The notes beneath the pieces are model-generated. The model was not told the origin of the DNA, did not search any database, and saw nothing but the letters and a program-made list of their open reading frames with translations. This document shows, piece by piece, positions 26,601-34,879 of a stretch of 64,000 nucleotides of DNA. Position 1 is the stretch's first letter; the number at the start of each line of letters is the position of its first letter. The stretch is from Aquabacterium sp. A7-Y. GTDB taxonomy: Bacteria > Pseudomonadota > Gammaproteobacteria > Burkholderiales > Burkholderiaceae_C. The stretch spans positions 62,001 to 126,000 of the forward strand of contig NZ_JAPFBW010000017.1 of NCBI RefSeq assembly GCF_026153205.1, in the 5' to 3' direction. Position numbers and translations under genes: made by a program.

Positions 26601-29600
26601 TCGTGGAAGCGGAACCTGTCGAGTGGCCGATGCGGCGCCCCGAGACCGCATTGGCGATGTTTACCCCGGTTGTGGACAACGACGGCATGAAGCGGCTGGG
26701 CCGCCTCCCTGCCCTCAACGGAGACGAGATGATGAAAAGCGGTAATCCAGAAAATGAAATGCTCAGCGTGCTGGATGCACAGATCCAGGCCCAGAGCGCA
26801 TTGAGTCAGGTGCATCTGCAGTTCCAGCTGAACCAGCGCGAGTACATCCAGCTCCTGAATTCGCTGATGAGCAAGCAGTGCTCCCTGCTGGAGAAGTTCC
26901 AGGGCAGCCCGCAGCTTGGCGATGTGGTGGGCAGCCTGGGCCAGAGCTTGCAGCTGCTGGACAAGAACCAGGAGCTGTACCACGTCAACCATGAACACTA
27001 CTTCGACAATCAGCAAGCGATGCTGGGTGGCGAGGCGGTGCGCAGCAGCCGGGTCGCGGCTCTGGCCGCGCAGCGCGTGCCGATGAGCCTGCCGGTGGCG
27101 GCTCCCGTGGCAGCCGCTCCGGTCCGTGAGGTGGCGGTGGCAGCGCCTGCGGTGGTTCGGGCTGCGGAGCCGGCACCGATGGCGCCGGTTCAGGCGCCCA
27201 AGCCCTCCATCCCGGAGCTCACGCCGGTTCCGGCCTCCCCGCTGGCGTCCGATGCACCGGCACCGGCCAGCGCGGCGTCCGTTCCGGCCCCCGCTCCCGC
27301 CCGCGCAGTGAGCGCGGAAGACGAGGCCTTGATCCGGCGATTCGAAGCCATCACGGAAGCCGATCTGGTGAAGCAGGTGGTGGCCATCGTCAGCGAGCGC
27401 ACCGGCTATCCGGCCGACATGATCCATGAGGAGATGGATCTGGAAGCCGACCTCGGGATCGACTCGATCAAGCGTCTCGAGATCTTCGGCGCGATGTTCG
27501 ATCAGCTGACCGCCAACGTGCCCTACTTCCAGGACACCGAGCAGTACAAGGACGCGGAGACCTTCGACATCGATGCGTTCAGCAGCATCCGCAAGATGGC
27601 CGTGTTCTTCAAGGACACCATTGCCGAGCTGCTGGCGAACTTGAAAGGTGAGGTGCCGGCCGCGGCTGCCGCCGAGCCGCCAAGCGCGCCTGCCGCCGAG
27701 CCGCCGAGCGCGCCTGCGACCGAGGCCGCGCCGGTGGTGGAAGCGAAGCTGCCGGAGATCGTCGAGACCCCCCTGTCAGAGGCGCCACCGATCCGAACCC
27801 TGGGTTTCGTCGCCACCACGCGCAAGCTGGCCGGCAGCGAAGCGGAGAAGGAATCCGCCGCAAAAAAATCCTCAGCTGAGCCGCGGGAGGGCGCATCTGC
27901 CCCGGCTCGGCGCTTGATGACAAGTGATGCCGATACAGAAGTGAACAGCTCCGTCCAGCGCTACCAGCCGCGCAGGCTGGCGCTGCCCCGGCCCGACCAG
28001 CGGGCCTTCGATCTGGCACCGGGCCACCTGTGGCTGGTCACGGATGACGGCAAGGGACTGAGCGACGAGCTGGCCAAAGGCCTGGTGGCCCGACAACAGC
28101 GTGTGGTGCGGCTGGTGCATCGTTCCCATCAGGGCGAGGGGGCGCGCAAGGGCATCAAGGGGGTGCGCGACCATGTGCTGGGCGGCAACGGCGAGGCCGA
28201 GCTGAGGGCCGTGGTGGACAAGATCGTCCAGGCCGACGGCCCGGTCGCGGGCCTGGTTTATCTGCAGCCGGCTGCCGACGCGCCCAAATCGCTGGACGAG
28301 GCCTTCAGCGACGCCGCCTACGACAGCGCGCGGACCGCGTTCACGCTGGCCAAGCTGCTGCAACCCGGCTTCAGCCAGATCGGCGAGGGACGCAGCTTCT
28401 TTTTTGTGGTCACCCAGATGGACGGCGAGTTGGGCACCGCGGGACGAACGCAGTTCCCCTTGCCCAGCTCGGGGCTGACGGGCCTGACCAAGTCCTTGAA
28501 CATCGAATGGGAGCACAGCTTTTGCCGCACGGTCGACATCGCCCCCCGGGTCAGCAAGGCGGTCGCCGCCGCGATGATCCTCGAAGAACTGGGTGATGCG
28601 CAGACCGAGATCGCCGAGGTGGGCCGCGGTGCCAAGGGCGAACGTTTCGGCCTCGGCTTCGAGGCGGTGCCGGTCGACGCCGAGCCAGCGCTGAGTGACA
28701 TCAACGCGCAGTCGGTGTTTGTCGTGACCGGAGGCGCACGGGGCATCACCGCCGAGTGCGTGATCGGCCTTGCCCGGCAATACCCGGCTCGTTTTGCGCT
28801 GCTGGGCCGCACCCGCATCGACACGCCGGTGCCGGCCTGGGCGGAGGGCCTCAGCGAGATCAAGGCCCTGAAAGCCGGCGCGATCAAGCAGTTGCAGGAA
28901 CAGGGTGAGCAGCCGACCCCGGTCAAGGTCGACCGCATGCTCAAGGACGTGCTCCATATCGCCGAGGTCAAGCAGACCATCGCCCGCGTGGTGGAGGCGG
29001 GCGGCCGGGCCCTGTATGTGGCGTGCGACATCGGCGACCGCGAGGACCTTGCCCGGGCGGTGGACCTGATCCGGCGCGAGTGGGGCCCGGTCACCGGCCT
29101 GATACACGGTGCCGGCAACCTGGCCGACAAGCGCATCGAGAAAAAGAGCGAAGCCGACTTCAACAGCGTGTTCTTGACCAAGGTCAGGGGCCTGGAGCAC
29201 CTGATGTCGGTCCTGAAGGCGGAACAACTCCAGCACGTGGTGCTGTTCTCGTCGGTGTCCGGATTCTTCGGCAATGCCGGTCAGACCGACTATGCGATGG
29301 CCAACGAGGTCTTGAACAAGTTCGCATGGCAGTTCCAGTCGCAACATCCGAAGGCCTGGGTGCGCTCGATCAACTGGGGCCCGTGGGACACCGGCATGGT
29401 CAACGACGTGCTGAAGAAGGCGTATGCCGAGCGCCGGCTGACCATCATTCCGAGCCCGGTCGGGGTGCACCACTTCGTCAACGAGTTCCGGGCTTCCGCG
29501 AGCCCGCAGCTGCTGATCGGCGGCGGCAGCTACAAGGTCGCTCCGAAGGGACGGCGGCTGGCGGCGGCGACCCGGGTGATGCGCGAACTGAATCTCGCCG

Positions 29601-30433
29601 ACAACGCCTTCCTGAACGATCACGTGATCGGTGGGCACCCGGTGCTGCCGGCCACGGCGGCTGCGGGCTGGATGGTGCAGGTGTGCGAGGACCTGCTGCC
29701 CGGCTATCGCCTCGAGACACTGAGCGACTTCAAGGTCTTGAAGGGCGTGGTGTTCGACGACGGTGAACTGCGGCGCATCGTTGCCGAGGTCAGGCCGCAA
29801 GGCGGCGCCGAGAAGGGCCACGATCGGCACACCCTGTCGGTCAGCCTGTTCAACGAGGTGCAGGGCGCGCCGCTGCAGCGGTACCAGGCCACCCTGGTGA
29901 TGAGCCGCGGGAGTGCCGAGGCGCCGCCGGTGTATGCGGGCGAGGCGCCGGACGGAAGCCAGGAGCGTCCGGTCGTCTATGGCGACATGCAAGGAGGTGC
30001 CCTGCTGTTCCACGGACCCGCGTTCCGTGGCCTGCAAGCGGTGCTGCACGCCGACGAGACGCGACTGAGGGCCAGCGGCCGGCTGCCCCGCCTCGAGGAC
30101 GCGCGGCAAGGGCAGTTCCGGGTCACCAGCTTCAACCCGTATCTGGCCGACGTGTTCGTCCAGGCGCCGCTGCTGTGGCTGATGCTGCAAACCGACGACG
30201 CCGGCCTGCCGTCGCAGATCGGGCGCTGGGAGCAGTGGGCTCCGCTGGCCTTCGACCAGCCCTTCCAGCTGTCGATGCAGCTGGTGTCGCGAAGCCCGGC
30301 GGCGATGGTGGTCGACATCGTGGTGCACGACGAGTCCGGGCGCATCTTCAGCCGACTGTCCGGCCTGACCTACACGGTGTCCAGGAAGCTGCGGCAGCAG
30401 TGGTGCGGTCCTCAGACCGCGGCCCTGGCCTGA
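23654..30433 (+). CDS. PfaA-like iterative synthase: KS-AT-ACP-KR-DH
   Basis: Iterative type I synthase of about 2260 residues, related to PfaA of bacterial polyunsaturated fatty acid synthases. Domains in order: ketosynthase (active Cys in DAACASS near 213, His in EAHGTGT and IGHTRCAAG); malonyl-type acyltransferase at ~580-880 (LFPGQGAQ, GHSYGEV, and AFH rather than the methylmalonyl ASH signature); a Gln-rich coiled-coil and Ala/Pro linker; a single ACP (DLGIDSIKR near 1270); ketoreductase (VTGGARGIT near 1690); and a product-template or PS-DH hot-dog domain (HVIGGHPVLP near 1990). True PfaA proteins carry four to nine tandem ACPs, so one ACP is a clear difference. GTG 23654 is favoured by GGAGA; GTG 23639 is possible. 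First gene of a seven-gene operon; it needs a phosphopantetheinyl transferase, none of which is in the window. Confidence 0.9.
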   Translation: MKQGALDIAIVGMASHFPDAATLYDFWTNIVNRKDSIVDVDQVDGDEYWRKTDFYDPDPSVADKTYGYKAGFVPRIEFDPVEFKLPPLMMESISTAQIFALYVARQAMQDARLVGDNPLPIDRDRVGVILGGAGNGNTSFSLASRQQAPYLKKIMINAGLPEPVAEEVIGRVTDLYLEWNEDSFPGFLGNVACGRIASYFDLGGTSYMVDAACASSLAAMKAAIGELVDGSCDAVLTGGVNLENSVFSFLCFSKTPALSKSNISRPFDADSDGMMLGDGVGFLVLKRLEDAERDGDRIYAVIKSLQASSDGRAKSIFAPRHEGQVKALRRAYERAGVSPADIQLVEAHGTGTQSGDHTEVKSLRAVFDACQIPEASIAIGSIKSQIGHTRCAAGAASMMKVALGLFHKVLPPTINVKRPSKELMLDGGPFYVNVESRPWFRPLTGAPRRGALSAFGFGGTNYHAILEEHQPEPGGAYRLNRRPEVVLLQAESPAQLLALGRDVLTGWQSAEGAALFHHHQAAGAKAVPPSAARLAFAAEGVTQAQQLLAEALRQLETKADSDWEHPLGIYYKPRAAPTSGRVVVLFPGQGAQYLNMAREIVNDYPVVRQALEGLDVVAHAAGGTPLSGVIFPPPAFSEQAVARQMQALTQTSRAQPAIGAVSAGYYKLLQGLGLKADFMAGHSYGEVTALWAAGVWSDEDFYRVSLARGAAVEAPSQHSGGDMGAMLAASIGEAPLQELLDRFEDLIVANDNSPEQLVLGGCTDSIRQAHAFLTERNLRCQMLPVSAAFHTPYVEHACEPFRASLADIPFRVPQCPVFSTATGEPHRPDPAAIKETLIQQLVSPVRFRQTIERIHQQGGDLFIEIGPKGILGKLVADILKGRPHSVVSVNPSHNGDPALQFKRALAKLVVEGLPFSSLDPQALPQPAPVTRKKSTVYSLGGGFFLSDKARKKRERALRTDTRVLDALIKEHLQALAPAAALPVVEAEPVEWPMRRPETALAMFTPVVDNDGMKRLGRLPALNGDEMMKSGNPENEMLSVLDAQIQAQSALSQVHLQFQLNQREYIQLLNSLMSKQCSLLEKFQGSPQLGDVVGSLGQSLQLLDKNQELYHVNHEHYFDNQQAMLGGEAVRSSRVAALAAQRVPMSLPVAAPVAAAPVREVAVAAPAVVRAAEPAPMAPVQAPKPSIPELTPVPASPLASDAPAPASAASVPAPAPARAVSAEDEALIRRFEAITEADLVKQVVAIVSERTGYPADMIHEEMDLEADLGIDSIKRLEIFGAMFDQLTANVPYFQDTEQYKDAETFDIDAFSSIRKMAVFFKDTIAELLANLKGEVPAAAAAEPPSAPAAEPPSAPATEAAPVVEAKLPEIVETPLSEAPPIRTLGFVATTRKLAGSEAEKESAAKKSSAEPREGASAPARRLMTSDADTEVNSSVQRYQPRRLALPRPDQRAFDLAPGHLWLVTDDGKGLSDELAKGLVARQQRVVRLVHRSHQGEGARKGIKGVRDHVLGGNGEAELRAVVDKIVQADGPVAGLVYLQPAADAPKSLDEAFSDAAYDSARTAFTLAKLLQPGFSQIGEGRSFFFVVTQMDGELGTAGRTQFPLPSSGLTGLTKSLNIEWEHSFCRTVDIAPRVSKAVAAAMILEELGDAQTEIAEVGRGAKGERFGLGFEAVPVDAEPALSDINAQSVFVVTGGARGITAECVIGLARQYPARFALLGRTRIDTPVPAWAEGLSEIKALKAGAIKQLQEQGEQPTPVKVDRMLKDVLHIAEVKQTIARVVEAGGRALYVACDIGDREDLARAVDLIRREWGPVTGLIHGAGNLADKRIEKKSEADFNSVFLTKVRGLEHLMSVLKAEQLQHVVLFSSVSGFFGNAGQTDYAMANEVLNKFAWQFQSQHPKAWVRSINWGPWDTGMVNDVLKKAYAERRLTIIPSPVGVHHFVNEFRASASPQLLIGGGSYKVAPKGRRLAAATRVMRELNLADNAFLNDHVIGGHPVLPATAAAGWMVQVCEDLLPGYRLETLSDFKVLKGVVFDDGELRRIVAEVRPQGGAEKGHDRHTLSVSLFNEVQGAPLQRYQATLVMSRGSAEAPPVYAGEAPDGSQERPVVYGDMQGGALLFHGPAFRGLQAVLHADETRLRASGRLPRLEDARQGQFRVTSFNPYLADVFVQAPLLWLMLQTDDAGLPSQIGRWEQWAPLAFDQPFQLSMQLVSRSPAAMVVDIVVHDESGRIFSRLSGLTYTVSRKLRQQWCGPQTAALA

Positions 30434-30522
30434 CGCTCGGACCCGCAGCGAACTGACGGGCGCGGCCGCTGCCTTGCGGGGCGGCTGCGCCGGTCGGCAC
30501 GAACTTCAGACTGGGATGCAAC

Positions 30523-33500
30523 ATGGACAACATTGCGATCGTCGGTTTGGGCTGCCTGTTCCCGGGCGCCGAGACACCGGCGCAATACTGGCAGAACCTG
30601 CTGGACCAGCGCGACTGCACCAGCCCCTTGTCCCGTGAAGAACTGGGTGTGGACCCGGCTTTGTATTACCACCCCACACCTGGCACGGCGGACAAGATCA
30701 ACTACCACAAGAACGGCCATGTGCGCGGCTTCCGCTTCGACCCCGGCGGCTACCGGCTGCCGGCGGAGGAACTCGCCGCGCTCGACCCGCTGTTCCACTG
30801 GACGCTGTATGTCGCCGAGCAGGCCTTGCGAGATGCACACCAGGGTGAAGCGAGCGACACCCTGCGCAGCCGCTGCGGCCTGATCATCGGCAACATCGGC
30901 ATGCCGACGCACGCCGGGAAACGCCTGCTGAGCGGCTTTTATCACCAGATCCTGACGCCCTATCTGCAGGCTCTGATGGGCCGCCCGGAGTTCCGCTTCG
31001 GTCAGCCCTGGAAGACCGACGGACTGTCCGAACTCAACCTGATGACGGGCAGCCACAACGCGACCATCGCGGCGCAGGCGCTGGGATTGGGCGGCCCCTG
31101 TTTCTCGATCGATGCGGCCTGCGCTTCGGCCTTGTATGCGATCCAGGTGGCCAGCGACTACCTGCACAGCGGCAAGGCCGACCTGATGCTGGCCGGCTCG
31201 GTCTGCCACGCGGACCACATCTATATCGACCATGGCTTCAACGTGCTGCAGGCCTTCCCCCGCGACGGCCAGTCGATCCCCTTCGACCGTCGCTCGGAGG
31301 GGCTGAAAGCCGGCGAGGGCGCGGGTCTGATCGCCCTGAAACGGTATGCCGATGCGGTGCGCGACAAGGACACGATCTACGGCGTCATCGAATCCATCGG
31401 GCTTTCCAACGACGGTGGCGCCAAACACATCCTGGTGCCGGACATCAACGGCCAGCTGCTGGCGCTGCAGCGCGCTTACGAGGGCATCGACAAGCAGATC
31501 GACTATCTCGAATGCCACGCCACCGGCACACCGGTCGGCGACCAGGTCGAGCTGGGATCGGTCGAGGCGTTTTTCGGCGACGCCGGCCGGCTGCCGCTGG
31601 TGGGGGCCAACAAGGGCAATATCGGGCACATGCTGACCGCCTCCGGCATGGCCAGCATCCTCAAGGTGCTGCTGGCGATCCGGCACGGCGTGATACCACC
31701 CACCCTGGGCGTGGAGGAACTCGTCGGCACGCCGAAAGGACAGCTCGGCATCGAGCAGGTGGTGCGTCAGACCCTGCCCTGGCCCCAGCAGGGCCGACCG
31801 AAACGTGCCGGCATCAACGCCTTCGGTTTCGGCGGCGTGAACGCGCACATGGTGCTGCGTGAAGCGGTGCCGCACCAACAGCCGGCCGGCGACGCCGCCC
31901 CGCTGGCGCTGGCCCCCATGGCGATCGTCGGTATGGGTCTGTCTCTGGCAGGGACCGAGGCAGTGCCGCAGTTCGAGAGCACCGTGCGTGACGGCCGCCA
32001 TCACCTCGGGCCCTTGCCGCGTACGCGCTGGCTGGGTCTGGAGGGCCGCGAGGACGTGCTGAAGCCGCGTGGTTTCGACGCTGCGCCGGTGGGTGCCTAC
32101 ATCGAGACCCTGGACTTCGACTGCAAGCACTTCAAGCTGCCGCCGAAGGTGATCGGCAGCCACCTGCTCTCGCACCTGTTCCTGATGCCGGTCGCCGAGC
32201 GGGCCTTCCACGACGCCGGCTACCCGCTCGACGGGCGCAAGCGCAATATCGCGGTGATCGTGGCCGGCGACGTGGACTACAGCTGCTCGCGCTACCAGGC
32301 CCGCAACGAAGTGGCGTGGCAGCTGCACGACAGCCTGGCGCAGTGCGGCATCACCCTGACGCCCGAGCAGAGCGCCGCGCTGGAGACCATCGCCAAGGAC
32401 GCGCTGTTCCCCGAGCCCTATCCGGAGGGCATCACCGGCGGCATCGGCAATGTGATGGCCAGCCGCATCGCGGCGCATCTGAAGCTGGACGGTCCGGCGT
32501 TTTCGCTCGGCTCGCATGAAAACGCCTCGTTCAAGGCGCTCGAGCTGGCGCAGTTCATGTTGTCGCATCGCCTGGTGGAGGCCGTGATCGTGGCCGGCGG
32601 CAGCTTTGCCGGCAGCCTGGAAAACGTGCTGTGGACCCAGCGGCGCCATCCTGGCCTGCCGGTGGGCGAGGGCGCGGGCGCGATCGTGCTCAAGCACGAA
32701 GAGGCGGCGGTGGTCGCCCAGGACCGCATCTATGCGGTGATGCGCGGCTTGGCCGTCGCCCACGAGTGCGGACGCAGCACGCGATTCACGCCGTCCGCCG
32801 ACGCTGTGGCGAATGCGGCGGCGGCTTCGCTGCAGCAGGCCGCTTGCACGCCGGACGACATCGACTATGTCGAGCTGAGCGGCGGCAGCCAGTTGCAGGA
32901 CAACCGGACCGAAATCGATGGGCTGGACCGCGTGTATGGGGCACGCACCCGTGCGACAGCGGTGGTGGCGGGCTCGGTCAGCGCCAACTATGGGCATCTG
33001 GCCTCTGCGCAGGGCATGCTCGGCATCATCAAGACGGCGCTCTGCCTGTACCACCGGTATCTGCCGCCGACGGCCGGGCTGCGGGCCTATCCGGACTGGT
33101 CCGCCTGCCGCGCGCTGTGTACCGGCCCGTCCGCCCAGGAATGGGCGCGGCCGCCCGGGGGCTTGCGCCGGGCGGCGGTGAACAGTCTGGGCGTGGACCG
33201 TGCCTACGCGCATCTGATCCTTCAGGAGCCGGACGACGCGCAGCGCCGCTCGGCCCGGCACCCGGCGCCGTACCAGGCGCAGGCGGGCGGGCTGATGACG
33301 CGCGTTTTCACTGGCCGCGAGCGCACCGTGGCCGAGATGATCCTGAGCGAGGCGAACCGCGCCTTGTTCGGCAGCTCGCCGCAGGCGCCGGCCGCAGCCG
33401 CTTCGGCGGCGCTTGCGGAAGCCCGCGTCGGGCCTGCGGCCGCGGCCCACGATCCGCTGGCGCGCCAGTACCTGCGCGCGATCCGGGCGCAGCTGCGTTT

Positions 33501-34878
33501 CCTGCAGGTGGAGCAGCAGTTCTATCGCCGCATGCAGGGCCTGATCGACGCGCACGCACAGGCGCCCGGTGCCGGGCTGCCGGTACCCACCTTGCCGCTC
33601 CCGGTGCTGCAAGCTGTGGTGGCGAAGCCGCCGGCGGCTCCCCGTCGCCCGGTGCTGCTGGACGAAACCCAGCTGATCGAGCTGACGGACGGGTCGGTCG
33701 CCAAGGTGCTGGGGCCTGACTACGCGGAGGCCGACACCTACCCGATCCGCACCCGCATGCCGTCGCCGCCCTATCTGTTCGTGTCGCGCATTACCGCGAT
33801 GTCGGCACAGAAGGGCAAGCTCGAGCCGTGTTTTGTCGAATGGGAATGCGACCTGCCGGAGGACGCCTGGTTTGTCGCGGACGGCCGGGTGGGATCCTTC
33901 GTGTCGCTGGAATCGTCTCACGCAATGATCGTGGCCTTCACCTATATCGGCTGCGACCAGCTGTTCAAGGGGCAGTTGCGCTACCGCGCGGTGGACAGCC
34001 AGACGACGGTCTACAGCGAGATGCCGAAAGCCGGCGATGTCTTGCGCGGCCGGGTCAACATCAAGTCCTTCCTCAAGGTCGGCAAGAACGTGCTGATCGC
34101 CTACGAGTATCTGTGCTATGTCGGCGACCGGCTTTGCTTCAAGCTTGAGGCCAATTCCGGCTTTTTCCTGCCCAGGGACATCGAGAAGTCCAAAGGCATC
34201 GAATCCAAGTCCCACCTGAAAGGCCCGCGGCCGGAGCGGCCCTTCGTGCCGCCGCTGCGCTGCACCAAACAGGCGTTCAGCTCGGCGGACATCGACGCCC
34301 TGCAGAACGGCGACTTCGAACGCTGCTTCGGCCCGGCCTACCACCGGGTCCGGGCAGGGCGCCTGTACGCGCCGGCAGCCCGCATGGTGGACCGTGTCGT
34401 GTCCATCAGTGCCGACGGTGGCGCCTTCGGCCTGGGCGAGGTGGTCGGCGAACGCGACATCGACCCGTCGCACTGGGCCTTCAAGGCCCACTTCAAGAAC
34501 GATCCGGTGATGCCCGGCACGCTGCTGGTGGAAGGCTGCGAGCAGCTGGTGAAGTTCTACCTGTGTTACCTGGGTCTCTACCACCAGAACGATCTGGTGC
34601 CGCACTCGCTGGTCAACCACCACTACAGCGCGAAGTTCCGCGGCGAGGTCAAGTGCGAGCCGGAGACGCTGCGCTACCGCCTGACCTGCAAGTCCATCGA
34701 CCGCAGAGAGCGAAGCGACGGCCAGGGGCTGGCCAGCCTGACGCTGGTGTTCGTCGCCGAGATCCTCTACCGCGGCCAGGTGATCGGCCTCTGCGACAAC
34801 CTGGGGGCCGGGTTCCACAGCGTCCAGGACAGCCTCCCGCCGTCATTGAAAACGGTTCAACCAGCCATCGAGGTGTGA
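30523..34878 (+). CDS. PfaC-like synthase subunit: KS-CLF-DH-DH
   Basis: Protein of 1451 residues with the layout of PfaC. The first ketosynthase has its catalytic Cys at residue 200 (DAACASA) and His in ECHATGT and NIGHML. The second ketosynthase-like domain has LGSHENAS where the nucleophilic Cys would be and SGGSQL where EAHGTGT would be, so it is a non-catalytic chain-length-factor-like partner. Two FabA-like hot-dog domains follow: DH1 (about 1050-1240) shows the degenerate ADGRVGSFVSLESS block without a catalytic His, while DH2 (about 1265-1440) keeps HFKNDPVMPGTLLVEG. ATG 30523 lies 89 bases after the PfaA-like gene; the next gene starts one base after the stop. It would condense, fix chain length and dehydrate or isomerise the growing chain on the upstream ACP. 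Confidence 0.9.
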   Translation: MDNIAIVGLGCLFPGAETPAQYWQNLLDQRDCTSPLSREELGVDPALYYHPTPGTADKINYHKNGHVRGFRFDPGGYRLPAEELAALDPLFHWTLYVAEQALRDAHQGEASDTLRSRCGLIIGNIGMPTHAGKRLLSGFYHQILTPYLQALMGRPEFRFGQPWKTDGLSELNLMTGSHNATIAAQALGLGGPCFSIDAACASALYAIQVASDYLHSGKADLMLAGSVCHADHIYIDHGFNVLQAFPRDGQSIPFDRRSEGLKAGEGAGLIALKRYADAVRDKDTIYGVIESIGLSNDGGAKHILVPDINGQLLALQRAYEGIDKQIDYLECHATGTPVGDQVELGSVEAFFGDAGRLPLVGANKGNIGHMLTASGMASILKVLLAIRHGVIPPTLGVEELVGTPKGQLGIEQVVRQTLPWPQQGRPKRAGINAFGFGGVNAHMVLREAVPHQQPAGDAAPLALAPMAIVGMGLSLAGTEAVPQFESTVRDGRHHLGPLPRTRWLGLEGREDVLKPRGFDAAPVGAYIETLDFDCKHFKLPPKVIGSHLLSHLFLMPVAERAFHDAGYPLDGRKRNIAVIVAGDVDYSCSRYQARNEVAWQLHDSLAQCGITLTPEQSAALETIAKDALFPEPYPEGITGGIGNVMASRIAAHLKLDGPAFSLGSHENASFKALELAQFMLSHRLVEAVIVAGGSFAGSLENVLWTQRRHPGLPVGEGAGAIVLKHEEAAVVAQDRIYAVMRGLAVAHECGRSTRFTPSADAVANAAAASLQQAACTPDDIDYVELSGGSQLQDNRTEIDGLDRVYGARTRATAVVAGSVSANYGHLASAQGMLGIIKTALCLYHRYLPPTAGLRAYPDWSACRALCTGPSAQEWARPPGGLRRAAVNSLGVDRAYAHLILQEPDDAQRRSARHPAPYQAQAGGLMTRVFTGRERTVAEMILSEANRALFGSSPQAPAAAASAALAEARVGPAAAAHDPLARQYLRAIRAQLRFLQVEQQFYRRMQGLIDAHAQAPGAGLPVPTLPLPVLQAVVAKPPAAPRRPVLLDETQLIELTDGSVAKVLGPDYAEADTYPIRTRMPSPPYLFVSRITAMSAQKGKLEPCFVEWECDLPEDAWFVADGRVGSFVSLESSHAMIVAFTYIGCDQLFKGQLRYRAVDSQTTVYSEMPKAGDVLRGRVNIKSFLKVGKNVLIAYEYLCYVGDRLCFKLEANSGFFLPRDIEKSKGIESKSHLKGPRPERPFVPPLRCTKQAFSSADIDALQNGDFERCFGPAYHRVRAGRLYAPAARMVDRVVSISADGGAFGLGEVVGERDIDPSHWAFKAHFKNDPVMPGTLLVEGCEQLVKFYLCYLGLYHQNDLVPHSLVNHHYSAKFRGEVKCEPETLRYRLTCKSIDRRERSDGQGLASLTLVFVAEILYRGQVIGLCDNLGAGFHSVQDSLPPSLKTVQPAIEV

Positions 34879-34879
34879 A

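Noticed and set aside
27872-30328. Minus-strand frame of ~818 codons opposite the KR-DH part
   Set aside because: Composition and lack of motifs mark it as antisense shadow.
30412-34818. Open frame of ~1470 codons on the minus strand opposite the PfaC-like gene
   Set aside because: Same reason: shadow of the plus-strand gene with its KS, CLF and DH motifs; no protein family features.
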